This document shows positions 18,619 through 26,138 of a stretch of 64,000 nt of DNA, piece by piece (position 1 is the first letter of the stretch; the number at the start of each line of letters is the position of its first letter). The position numbers were made by a program, and so were the translations under genes. The notes under the pieces were generated by a model. It was given only the letters and a program-made list of their open reading frames with translations. It was not told the DNA's origin and made no database searches. Origin of the DNA: a bacterium D16-56 (GTDB taxonomy: Bacteria; Bacillota; Clostridia; Lachnospirales; Lachnospiraceae); contig RAYY01000008.1 of NCBI GenBank assembly GCA_003611875.1, positions 1 through 64,000 on the forward strand, in the 5' to 3' direction.

Positions 18619-19115
18619 TGCTTGATGTCATTCCATTCAAAGTTATCCCCGCACAAAGGCACAAAGATAAAACGGCTGTTCCCCATCTCAATCACATCAT
18701 AAGGCTTTAAATCCGTAGGAACATACACCGCATCCCCTCCTAAGTACACCAGACCGGAGGCGTCCCCGGGCAGCACCACGGTCTTTCTCTTTTTGTGGTC
18801 ATACACAATCACTGCATGGTTTCTCCGATTGATCTCATTGTCCCCCAAAATCCGGATGTCCATCTCATCCCCCCGCCCCACAAAATTTTTCCCCTTATGA
18901 ATCTTATAATCCATTCCTACCCGCGCCCCGCTGATACATACCAGCCAGCCGCACACCGGCTCTAACTCCTCCTCCAAAATCTCCACCGGAGGCTCAAACC
19001 CTGCCGGTTTACAATCCCCATTCTCCGTCTCCAGCTTCATACTGCAGTACGGACAAACCTTCCCGTACCGCCTCCCATTGTATACATGCCCGTTGGGACA
19101 TCTCACTAAGCTCAT
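18615..19115 (-). CDS. FHA-domain protein with N-terminal zinc ribbon
   Basis: 166 residues. The first 24 residues carry two CPxx(C/H) knuckles (CPNGH at 6-10 and CPYC at 21-24), a zinc-ribbon-like module. Residues about 60-155 form an FHA domain: GKNFVGRGDEMDI with the conserved GR, then DNEINRRNHAVIVYD, where Asn stands in the usual Ser-rich recognition strand, and PYDVIEMGNSRFIF at the end. FHA domains bind phosphothreonine. No membrane segment is present. AGGAGG precedes the ATG by about ten bases. The tight coupling to the PP2C gene suggests a phospho-switch that gates assembly. The Thr kinase, if any, must be encoded elsewhere. Confidence 0.8.
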   Translation of the reverse strand: MSLVRCPNGHVYNGRRYGKVCPYCSMKLETENGDCKPAGFEPPVEILEEELEPVCGWLVCISGARVGMDYKIHKGKNFVGRGDEMDIRILGDNEINRRNHAVIVYDHKKRKTVVLPGDASGLVYLGGDAVYVPTDLKPYDVIEMGNSRFIFVPLCGDNFEWNDIKQ

Positions 19116-19221
19116 CCTGCGCCGCCTCCTGTTTCATTTTCTGCTTGTAAACCTGAACCTGTCATGGCTGTATTTCACGGATTTTCCATGTCTCCAGCTA
19201 TCCAATAAGTCAAAATGATTC

Positions 19222-19779
19222 TTATGTCAGCAGCAGTCTTGTATTTGCAATATACAGCACATCCCCTGCCATCACCCGGCAGGGACGGTCTGTAATCCGG
19301 TAGCAGTTCCCATCCTCCACCTTCTGCACCCGCACTCCGTTGGAAGACCCCAAATCCTCCACATACCACTGGTCCAGACTGTAATTTAACGCCGCGTGCT
19401 GGTAATCCACAAAAGCGCCGTACTCACACCCTTCCAGATCCACATCCACATCCTCCTCCTTGTTTGCCCGTCCAATAATCACAGACACCCTTCCCGCCAG
19501 ATTCCACGACCGGATCGGCTTATTGCTCTCATCCAAAAGCACCAGCTCCCGAATCACCGGCTCTGCCCCCTGCTGATGGTCTGTTTCCCCTTTTCCCTTT
19601 CCGGCCATAGTCAGAAGCCTTACAAAATCCCAGGCAGAAACTGCCCCGCACAAGGCCCCTGCTCCAGCCAGGGCCAGATTTCCCCATAACGCCATATATA
19701 TCATCAGCAGAACCGAAACCACCAGGATTCCTCCATCACAGACTGCCCTTGCTGTTCTTTTCCCTTTCATATGTTCCAT
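19222..19779 (-). CDS. Membrane FHA-domain protein
   Basis: 185 residues. Residues about 13-50 form two adjacent hydrophobic helices (ILVVSVLLMIYMALWG and LALAGAGALCGAVSA), so the protein is a membrane hairpin with a cytoplasmic C-terminal half. Residues 85-185 form an FHA domain: SVIIGRANKEEDVDVDLEG, YQHAALNYS, YVEDLGSSNGVRVQ and the closing GDVLYIANTRLLL. The SSNG loop is intact, unlike in the zinc-ribbon FHA protein downstream. It lies three bases after the J-domain stop, so the orders of expression are linked. It may recruit a phosphorylated partner to the membrane, where the particle would have to dock. That role is inferred from topology. Confidence 0.8.
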   Translation of the reverse strand: MEHMKGKRTARAVCDGGILVVSVLLMIYMALWGNLALAGAGALCGAVSAWDFVRLLTMAGKGKGETDHQQGAEPVIRELVLLDESNKPIRSWNLAGRVSVIIGRANKEEDVDVDLEGCEYGAFVDYQHAALNYSLDQWYVEDLGSSNGVRVQKVEDGNCYRITDRPCRVMAGDVLYIANTRLLLT

Positions 19780-19782
19780 CCC

Positions 19783-20208
19783 CTATCGTCCGATTTTCCC
19801 GAAAAAAGAGGCAAATATTTCATCTGAGTCAATCGCCCCTTCCGGTTTCTTCCCTTTCTCCCCTTTTGGATGGTAAGTCTCCATTCCCTTCCCTGCCTTA
19901 AACCCAAAGAAACGCTCGAAGGCGCCCATGTCAGGCATCGGACCTGTCTGTTCCTGGGACTTCGCCCTCTGCCTTCCCTCCTTCCCCTTCCCTGCCTGCT
20001 CCTGCAGCATTCGGTCATACTTCTCCCGCTGTTTCGGATCCCCCAGGCACCCATACGCCTCCTGGATCTCATACATCCGGTCCTCTTTCTTTTTATCCCC
20101 CTTCACCACATCCGGGTGATACTGCTTTGCCAGCCTCCGGTAAGCCGCCTTAATCTCCCTCTCCCCGGCCTCTCTTGTCAGGCCAAGCACACCATAATAA
20201 TCCTTCAT
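19783..20208 (-). CDS. J-domain (DnaJ-like) co-chaperone
   Basis: 141 residues. Residues 1-66 are a complete J domain: DYYGVLGL, helix II with AYRRLAKQY, the invariant HPD tripeptide at about 31-33, and the C-terminal helix ending in REKYDRML. There is no Gly/Phe region, zinc finger or substrate-binding domain; the second half is basic, charged and probably disordered, ending in IFASFFGKIGR. It is therefore a specialised class-C J protein, and the Hsp70-like ATPase 4 kb downstream in the same operon is its likely partner. A ribosome site (GAGGAGGGG) precedes the ATG. It is the first gene after the internal terminator. Confidence 0.9.
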   Translation of the reverse strand: MKDYYGVLGLTREAGEREIKAAYRRLAKQYHPDVVKGDKKKEDRMYEIQEAYGCLGDPKQREKYDRMLQEQAGKGKEGRQRAKSQEQTGPMPDMGAFERFFGFKAGKGMETYHPKGEKGKKPEGAIDSDEIFASFFGKIGR

Positions 20209-20355
20209 CCTTTCCCCTCCTCTTTCCCTTAGGAACTGTTAAGAATTAACCTTGCATATGACGCAGGATAAATACCTTCTGTGCAAGGCGGAGGAATAAG
20301 GCGTACTTCGGGTACACCGATTGACGACAGCGCCGCACAGGAGGATTTAAGCTTC
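20209..20355. other. Intergenic segment, possible degenerate dispersed repeat
   Basis: This gap separates the J-domain gene from the internal terminator. It contains a potential stem, CCTTGCA ... TGCAAGG, around 20243-20287, and its left end begins AGGAACTGTTAAGAATTAA, which is reminiscent of the short inverted repeat AGGAACGATTCATAAAT...CGTTCC at 39405-39440. No ORF is convincing and no good minus-strand promoter is seen. A short repeat inserted in the operon is possible but cannot be shown from this window. Confidence 0.3.
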
Positions 20356-20387
20356 AAAAAGGGCAGCCTGCTGCCGGCAGGCCGCCC
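20356..20387 (-). terminator. Intrinsic terminator inside the injection operon
   Basis: Read on the minus strand this is GGGCGGCCTGC, a CGGCA loop and GCAGGCTGCCC, then TTTTT: a stem of ten to eleven pairs with one G/T bulge pair and an immediate U-tract. It lies 43 bases after the stop of the second tube-like gene. It would make the vWA-sheath-tube genes more abundant than the downstream assembly, spike and toxin genes, unless read through. Confidence 0.7.
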
Positions 20388-20429
20388 CACATCACACCGA
20401 CACAGCTTTTTCAAAGCCTTTTTAGCCCC

Positions 20430-20855
20430 TTATACGCTGTATCCGCCTTCCACTGCAACCTGTGTCATCTTATCCTTCTTCTGTTTGATGACCAGCCGAA
20501 AGGTTCCTACTCCTTCCGTATCCCCATAATCCTCCTTGTAATCCACCACAAAGGCATTGGGATAGGTGTATTTGCGCACCACCTGGGACGCTGCAATCAC
20601 TTCAATGCTTACCTTCCGGTAGCAATCAGACTTCTCCGCAGGCACCAGCGCCCACAGCCCCAACTGACGGGTGGAATCAAACGGATCCCCGTCCACAGCC
20701 GTCAGAATCTTTCCCGTAATCTCCACTGTGCTTCCAAGATCCGTGGAACGGGCATTGCTGTCCATAGGAATGTCGGTCCGAAACTTCACCCCTGTCACAC
20801 TCGCAGTCCCCAAATCAATCGTCGTTGCCCCTTCTACCTTTAATGTAAATCCCAT
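20430..20855 (-). CDS. Hcp-like tube protein candidate (copy 2)
   Basis: 141 residues from the ATG at 20855, with AAGGAAGG nine bases upstream; an in-frame ATG 18 codons earlier lacks a good site. The protein is almost entirely beta strand with one helix, and is 60% or more identical by eye to its neighbour: both share DSNARSTDLGS, (I/L)TPVDG-type loops, LVPAE..DCYR, NAFVV.Y.ED and LLIKQKKDKM. Size, fold pattern and position right after the sheath-like gene fit an Hcp/tail-tube protein, which stacks as hexameric rings inside a contractile sheath. I recall homologues in Lachnospiraceae labelled 'membrane-associated protease 1', a name not supported by any motif seen here. Confidence 0.6.
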   Translation of the reverse strand: MGFTLKVEGATTIDLGTASVTGVKFRTDIPMDSNARSTDLGSTVEITGKILTAVDGDPFDSTRQLGLWALVPAEKSDCYRKVSIEVIAASQVVRKYTYPNAFVVDYKEDYGDTEGVGTFRLVIKQKKDKMTQVAVEGGYSV

Positions 20856-20924
20856 GCTCTTATTCCTTCCTTTCCTTCTCTTTTCATTTCCATAACCTGC
20901 TTTCTGCAAAAAGTGCCAGCGCCC

Positions 20925-21353
20925 TTACTCCCCGCTGAATCCGCCCTCAAACTTCACGTTTGCCATCTTGTCCTTCTTCTGCTTAATCAGCAGCGTAAAT
21001 ACCCCGGCCCCGGTCTCATCCGTAAAGTCCTCCTCATACCCAACCACAAAAGCATTGGGAATGACAATCTGGCGCACGATTTGAGACGCATTTACCACAT
21101 CCACCTGCACGTTCCGGTAACAGTCTAAGTTCTCCGCAGGCACCAAAGACCACCGGGCAAGCTTGCTGGTGTCGTCCGCCGCCTCCCCGTCCACCGGCGT
21201 CAGAATCCTTCCCGAAATCAGCACCGTGCTCCCCAAATCCGTAGAGCGGGCATTGCTGTCCTGGGGGATGTCCGCCCCAAACACCACCTTCGTAATGCTG
21301 GTCTCCGGCAGGTTAATGGATTCACTCCCCTCAATCTTCATCCGTAATCCCAT
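20925..21353 (-). CDS. Hcp-like tube protein candidate (copy 1)
   Basis: 142 residues from an ATG with GAGGAGG seven bases upstream, one of the strongest ribosome sites in the block. It has no signal peptide or membrane segment. The sequence begins MGLRMKIEG and runs as beta strands, with a conserved DSNARSTDLGSTV turn, one helix region (DCYRNVQVDVVNASQIV) and a C-terminal strand in LLIKQKKDKMANVKFEGG. It lies between the sheath-like gene and its own paralog, as tube genes do in T6SS and phage loci. Two tube paralogs could form one heteromeric tube, or one could act as a tube initiator or terminator. Confidence 0.6.
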   Translation of the reverse strand: MGLRMKIEGSESINLPETSITKVVFGADIPQDSNARSTDLGSTVLISGRILTPVDGEAADDTSKLARWSLVPAENLDCYRNVQVDVVNASQIVRQIVIPNAFVVGYEEDFTDETGAGVFTLLIKQKKDKMANVKFEGGFSGE

Positions 21354-21447
21354 TGTTTCAATCCTCCTCTTTCTTTGTTTTTTCTTTTTTTCTATCCTCT
21401 AAACGCTCCCGCAGGGCGCGATAGATCAAAACTCCCGCTTCCTCTTT

Positions 21448-23619
21448 TTACCCCTTCTCTCCGGCCTTTCGGGTAAGCTGCACCTTCAGGTTCCGGGTGG
21501 TATTGGAAAATGTCACCTGCACCGTGCAGATCCCATACTTCTCATCAATGGTGTAATCCAGCTCATCCCCATCCTGCAAAATGGAGTTGATATGCTGGCG
21601 GTCCCCGTCCCACCGGCTCTTCTGGCTGTTGGGATTGCTGCTGAAAAATTTTAAAATCTTATCCTGCTTAAAATCCCCGCTGTAAAAACGCAGCATCCGC
21701 TCAATGTACGTTACCACCAAAGTCTTATAAATCGGCTCAAACTCGCTTCCATTGCTCAACAGATTTCTGGCCTTGTAGACCGTGATATTCCGGATTTCCT
21801 TTCCCTTGCACTGAGCATTGTCCGAGCTGAACACAAACCCAAAGCCTGTATGGTTAATGGAATTTTTAATGGCATTGGTAAAACCGGAAATCTCCTTGGT
21901 CATGCTGGTACATGCCAGCAGCCCATTGTCATCCGCCTCCACATCAAACCGCACCCCAGGATACTGGCTGGAGGTGTTGTGAAACCGCTCCTTTAGATAC
22001 TCCGGACACTGCCATGCGGCTGTGATCCCCGCCGCCTCATAGGCAGCCCCCACATAGATCCCCTCCAGCCACATCTTCATCACATCTTCTTTTTCCTTGG
22101 AAAGAGAAACGTTTCCGTCCTCATCCATCACCATCCTCCGGTCCAGAACCAGGCCCGACTTATCCTTGGGAATAATGGTTCCGTTAGGAATGCAAGGCAC
22201 GGCAAACTCACTGTAATCCTTTTTCATCAGCGGCACACATTTATCCTTAAAGCTCTGGACTCCTTCCGTAGCAATATAGCTGAAGGTGGTCTCCTCCCCG
22301 GTACAGAAGCTGAAAAACGTGGTAATCCGGTATGGCTGGATGGCATTCAGCAGGGTGGCCAGACTTTCCATGGAATTGGCTCCCGCCTTCTCCACCTTCT
22401 TATTCCCTGCAAAACGGACCCGCTGCAGCCTGCCTCCCTCTGACTGGTTTAGCTCCACATCCGGGACAATCCCGAACCAGACAGTGTTGTCAAACTCATT
22501 TTTGTCATTGGTGGTGTTGAGATAAGCCAAAAGCCTGGGAAGGTTGGAGGACTTGACCATCATGTCCAAAGGCACGTTGCAGATCAGAAGCTTGGGCTCC
22601 ATCCCCTTTTCCTTTACCTGGTACTGGTCAAAGAAAATCTTCACCCCCAGGATTTTTTCCACCAGAGGCTTTACTGCTTTCACAAAATCATCCTTGCTCC
22701 TCTTATAAAACTCCAGGTACTGGTTATAGTGGCGCACCTCTGCCTCCCGGTCCAGCGTGCTTTCCATACTGGCCCCTAATGGACAGAAGGTCCGCACCAC
22801 CAAATCCCGCACATAATCCGACGGCTCCTCATTTAAGGCGTCATAATCCTCCCGGAAAGCCTCTGCAAGGCTGGCAGCATTGGCGTCCTCCAGCACCGTA
22901 AGCTCTGTGCTCTCCTCCTGCTTCATTTCCAGAACCTTCAGCTCCCCATCGTCCCCAATGCTTAAAATCCCGGCCTTAAAGTCCGGACCTCCGGGACCGG
23001 TCTCCCCGCCTCCATAGAGAAGGCGCATCTTGGAATCCTCAATGGCCAGGGGAAGCATGGCTAAAATATGATTGTAATTGCGGCTGGCCTGGTCAAACTG
23101 GTAATTTAGCTTGTCCCCTAAATCCAGACGCTTGGGGTCCCCCTCATCCAGCTCTGCATATTTCTCAAAGGTATAGCTGATCTCCCTCCGCACCTGCCGA
23201 ATGTCCTCCATGACCTTTTTCGGGGAAATCATATCCAGCACATTGGCAAAATTAAAATCCACGTTAGCTACCCCCTGGGCCCCTTTTGCGTCCAGCAGGG
23301 TAAAGAGCATGTTCAAAAGATCATTGCTTTCATTGAGCAGAATCTCCGTAACACAGTTCTCCGGGATGTTTTCCGGCTTCACCAGGCTGTACTTCATACA
23401 TTCCGCAGCCGCGTCACACCAGGAATAGACCACCGGCCGGAACCGTTCTAAGTATTCCTCCAGGCTCCCCACCAGCAGGACGTCGTTGATCTCCTTGATC
23501 TTGTCGTCGTCCAGGCTGTTCTTCCCCCGCACATCCCCAATCAGGGTCAGCAGGTTGGGCTGTTCCGGATTGATTTCAGCAAACAGGATAGTCCTGTTTG
23601 TCTGTGTGATTGTCTCCAT
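21448..23619 (-). CDS. Contractile sheath-like protein candidate (TssB/TssC-like)
   Basis: 723 residues from the ATG at 23619 (METITQTNR), preceded by GGGAG; an ATG 35 codons upstream runs through the leader hairpins. No signal peptide is present. The size exceeds TssC (about 500) and approaches TssB plus TssC. The N-terminus has a compact alpha/beta start, then a long helical stretch to about 190. The centre includes LICNVPLDMMVKSSNLPRLL and TVWFGIVPDVEL. The C-terminus (TYIERMLRFYSGDFKQ, then ICTVQVTFSNTTRNLKVQL) ends in beta strands, like the interlocking arms of sheath subunits. The assignment rests on size, architecture and adjacency to the tube-like genes; I see no diagnostic sheath motif. 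Confidence 0.5.
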   Translation of the reverse strand: METITQTNRTILFAEINPEQPNLLTLIGDVRGKNSLDDDKIKEINDVLLVGSLEEYLERFRPVVYSWCDAAAECMKYSLVKPENIPENCVTEILLNESNDLLNMLFTLLDAKGAQGVANVDFNFANVLDMISPKKVMEDIRQVRREISYTFEKYAELDEGDPKRLDLGDKLNYQFDQASRNYNHILAMLPLAIEDSKMRLLYGGGETGPGGPDFKAGILSIGDDGELKVLEMKQEESTELTVLEDANAASLAEAFREDYDALNEEPSDYVRDLVVRTFCPLGASMESTLDREAEVRHYNQYLEFYKRSKDDFVKAVKPLVEKILGVKIFFDQYQVKEKGMEPKLLICNVPLDMMVKSSNLPRLLAYLNTTNDKNEFDNTVWFGIVPDVELNQSEGGRLQRVRFAGNKKVEKAGANSMESLATLLNAIQPYRITTFFSFCTGEETTFSYIATEGVQSFKDKCVPLMKKDYSEFAVPCIPNGTIIPKDKSGLVLDRRMVMDEDGNVSLSKEKEDVMKMWLEGIYVGAAYEAAGITAAWQCPEYLKERFHNTSSQYPGVRFDVEADDNGLLACTSMTKEISGFTNAIKNSINHTGFGFVFSSDNAQCKGKEIRNITVYKARNLLSNGSEFEPIYKTLVVTYIERMLRFYSGDFKQDKILKFFSSNPNSQKSRWDGDRQHINSILQDGDELDYTIDEKYGICTVQVTFSNTTRNLKVQLTRKAGEKG

Positions 23620-23654
23620 AGGCACTCGCTCCCTCTTTTCATTTTTTCCTCTGC

Positions 23655-23733
23655 ATGGCAGGTCTTGCACCTGCCATAAAGGTAGATATGAAAGTTTGCT
23701 TTCATACTTTACTGCCAATATCATTTGATATTG
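23655..23733 (-). other. Two hairpins in the vWA-sheath intergenic leader
   Basis: The 128-base gap between the vWA stop and the sheath ATG holds a perfect 9-bp stem, ATGGCAGGT/ACCTGCCAT, at 23655-23677. It also holds a perfect 8-bp stem, CAATATCA/TGATATTG, at 23716-23733. Neither is followed by a U-tract, so these look like mRNA processing or stabilising structures rather than terminators. That would fit high expression of the sheath and tube genes that follow. Confidence 0.45.
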
Positions 23734-23747
23734 TTTCTATATCTCTG

Positions 23748-25907
23748 TCACTGAATCACCGCTATGTAGTGAATCTCCAGATCATAGACCTTATCCTCTG
23801 ACGTAATGTAAATTACATCGCCAAAGCTGACACTGTACCGGATCCTTTTACAAAGAATGGAATTTCCAATCATAACGGATGCGCCGGACGTATGGTAAAG
23901 GATCATCCTCCGGTCTTCATCTGCTGTCAGGGTAATCTCATCCAGCCCCAGCCTGTCACAGGCATCCGGGTATTCCCTCATCAGGCTCCCTAAGCTGACC
24001 TGGTTATCCTTTACCCGGTACATTTCAAAGGACAACGGCGGGATCTCCTCCTCTGTCTCCGGCTGTGCCGTAAAATAGGCGTCCAGCTTTCCGGCAAAAC
24101 GGTTCTTCCTGTTCTCGATTTCCAGCTTTTCCACTTCCGGTACAGGCCTATGCGCTAATTTTCCAATAACCAGAGCCGCTGCCAAAACCAAAAGAAGCAG
24201 CGCCCACCAGTATTCCCTCCACAAAGGAACCACGATAACGGACAGTTCATACTCTGTAACGGCCTCTCCATCCTTCACCTGAATGACCGGCGCATAATTT
24301 CCGCTTCTTTCCGGTTTAAGGAAAAGACGGTCCCCCTCCAGGGAAAGCTTTAAGCCATCCTCTGATCCTGTCACCTCATAAGTCAGAACATCCCCGTCCT
24401 CATCGTCAAAATATTCATTCAAGCACAGTTTCTCTGCCTCACTCAATACAGTACACCTGATTTCCGGAACACTGCCCAAAGGCAGCCTGTTTTCCACCAC
24501 TGCTTCCAGTTGAAACGGATAGCTTCCCAGCCCATCCTTCAAGATTCCGTTTAAGAAATAGGTTCCAGATTCCCGAAAGTTCACAGTCCCCTCCATAACC
24601 CCATTTGCCAGGCTCATCCCCTCCTTCGCCTTCTCGCCATCGACAGCTCCGCCGTCAACACCCTTCTTCTTGTCGCCATCGACAGCTCCGCCGTCAACAC
24701 CCTTCTTCTTCTCACCATCAACAGCTCCGCCGTCAACACCCTCCTTCACCTTCTCGCCGCCTTCCTCCTCACCTGTTCCTTCCTCCCTATCCGCCTTCAG
24801 CTCCCACTGAAACCTGCCATAAAAATCCATGTCCCGGATAATTTCCCCATCCTTTTTCCTAAAATACACCTGATAGGGAATATCCTTGTTTTTATAAATG
24901 GGCTGCCGAAATGCCAAAACCGGTGTTAAACTCCGATAGCTGATCACATACACCTGCAGACTTTGTCCTGCCGATGTGGTGGTCTGAACCGTCAGCTCTT
25001 TGATATCGTCCCTTACCTCCCCATATCCAATCTTCCCCACCGCATAATGGTTTAAGTTAACTGCATGGATCTGCTTCTCCCCATACAGGATGGATGTCTC
25101 TCCCACATTTCCGGAAGATATCAGGATCACGGCAATCTCGTCCAGATAAGGCTCATCCAATATACAGTGGATGCTCTGCTGTCCGTCTGCATACACGCCG
25201 CTGGAATAAGGCTGGATTTTGCAGGACAAAACATTTTTAAAAATCCCATACAACACCTCAATCAGCTTTTCCGGCGTCTCGGCAGAATAGCTTTCTGCCC
25301 CCGTATCCTCTGCCATCCTTTCTAAGTCTGTCCTGCTTCCGTCATAAGTCCCGAAGGCAATGGTATAAATCTGAATATTTTCCTTCTGGCACTGTCTGAC
25401 ACACTGCATAAGCTCTGCATTGGACTGCTCTGTGGTCCGGCCGTCCCTTCCCTTTAGATCTGTCTCCCCATCGGAGATCAGCACAATAACCCGCTTGCGT
25501 CCGGCCTCATCCGGCATCTGATGATATGCGTATGAAAGCCCTAACCCCATATCCGTATCCCGTGAATAGACGATGGAATCCATGGATTGTTTTAAGATTT
25601 CCCGATCTTCCTGATTTTCTATGGAAACCAGCTCTAAGCTGGCCTGAATCCTGTCATTGTAAGCCACATATCCGATTCGAATATCCTCTGCATGGATGGT
25701 ATCGATAAATGTCTTTACCATCCCAAGTCCCGTCCGGTCCGGATCATTGGATTTCAAGGACCCGCTGCAGTCAATGGCAAAGATCAGATCCAGACCCGTC
25801 CTCTGGCTGGTAATTTCTCTCACTGGCTCTGATTCCTGGGCTTGGGAGACGAAGGATAGGGTCAGCATCAGAACCACACTCCATATCAATATCCGTGTTG
25901 CTTTCAT
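23748..25907 (-). CDS. Surface von Willebrand A protein with membrane anchor and cytoplasmic FHA-like end
   Basis: 719 residues. A signal peptide (1-24, LLMLTLSFVSQAQ) leads into a vWA domain at about 38-230 with the MIDAS motif DCSGS and VLISDGETD. Then follow beta-rich extracellular modules, including a charged linker at about 385-435 with three VDGGAVDG repeats and a cadherin-like YFDDEDGDVLTYEV motif. A transmembrane helix lies at about 565-590 (WWALLLLVLAAALVIG), and about 120 cytoplasmic residues end in a small beta-rich, FHA-like domain (MIGNSI..FGDVIYI). It is the first gene after the operator-linked promoter. I infer a surface receptor or anchor, either sensing contact or holding the particle at the envelope, as a stand-in for the missing membrane complex. 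Confidence 0.75.
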   Translation of the reverse strand: MKATRILIWSVVLMLTLSFVSQAQESEPVREITSQRTGLDLIFAIDCSGSLKSNDPDRTGLGMVKTFIDTIHAEDIRIGYVAYNDRIQASLELVSIENQEDREILKQSMDSIVYSRDTDMGLGLSYAYHQMPDEAGRKRVIVLISDGETDLKGRDGRTTEQSNAELMQCVRQCQKENIQIYTIAFGTYDGSRTDLERMAEDTGAESYSAETPEKLIEVLYGIFKNVLSCKIQPYSSGVYADGQQSIHCILDEPYLDEIAVILISSGNVGETSILYGEKQIHAVNLNHYAVGKIGYGEVRDDIKELTVQTTTSAGQSLQVYVISYRSLTPVLAFRQPIYKNKDIPYQVYFRKKDGEIIRDMDFYGRFQWELKADREEGTGEEEGGEKVKEGVDGGAVDGEKKKGVDGGAVDGDKKKGVDGGAVDGEKAKEGMSLANGVMEGTVNFRESGTYFLNGILKDGLGSYPFQLEAVVENRLPLGSVPEIRCTVLSEAEKLCLNEYFDDEDGDVLTYEVTGSEDGLKLSLEGDRLFLKPERSGNYAPVIQVKDGEAVTEYELSVIVVPLWREYWWALLLLVLAAALVIGKLAHRPVPEVEKLEIENRKNRFAGKLDAYFTAQPETEEEIPPLSFEMYRVKDNQVSLGSLMREYPDACDRLGLDEITLTADEDRRMILYHTSGASVMIGNSILCKRIRYSVSFGDVIYITSEDKVYDLEIHYIAVIQ
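24633..24749 (-). repeat. Three tandem 39-bp repeats within the vWA gene
   Basis: The motif CGACAGCTCCGCCGTCAAC starts at 24641 and 24680 and recurs with one change at 24719, an exact 39-base period. It encodes GVDGGAVDG(E/D)KKK repeats in the extracellular linker. Such repeats change number easily by slippage in frame, so linker length may vary between strains. Confidence 0.9.
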
Positions 25908-25995
25908 CCTCTGTATTTCCTCCCTTTTCCTTCTTCAATTTCTACTTGCCAAGAATAACCCTTTATAAAACTTCCAAGATCTTCCTGTTTTACAC

Positions 25996-26064
25996 AAGAT
26001 ATCACACTAATTTTTATATTTCAATATACTTTCCGTTTTTTGTCGTTTTTTGACCGTTTTTTGT
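25996..26064 (-). promoter_or_regulatory. Injection-operon promoter with triple-repeat (LytTR-type) operator
   Basis: On the minus strand, a TTGAAA -35 box (26019-26024) and a TATCTT -10 box (25996-26001) are spaced by exactly 17 bases. Three bases upstream of the -35 is a 37-bp operator (26028-26064) of three CAAAAAACG(G/A) units on an 11/10-bp period, with the outer pair 21 bp apart. The same operator, 35/37 identical and at the same distance from the -35, controls agrD. The 21-bp spacing suits a LytTR (AgrA-type) dimer. Confidence 0.75.
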
Positions 26065-26100
26065 CATTTCATACTATCTTACTCAATATTAATGCAAATT

Positions 26101-26137
26101 AAAAACAGGAGAAACCCTTCTTATCGGATATCTCCTG
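26101..26137 (-). terminator. Intrinsic terminator after agrB
   Basis: On the minus strand, CAGGAGA pairs with TCTCCTG across an 18-base loop and is followed by TTTTT. It begins immediately after the agrB stop codon, so the agr transcript ends before the injection-operon promoter, and the two units depend on separate copies of the operator. Confidence 0.75.
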
Positions 26138-26138
26138 C

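Noticed and set aside
1-25907. Prophage remnant
   Set aside because: Spike genes are phage-like, but no terminase, portal, capsid, integrase or lysis genes are present and FHA/PP2C/Hsp70 genes are not phage-like.
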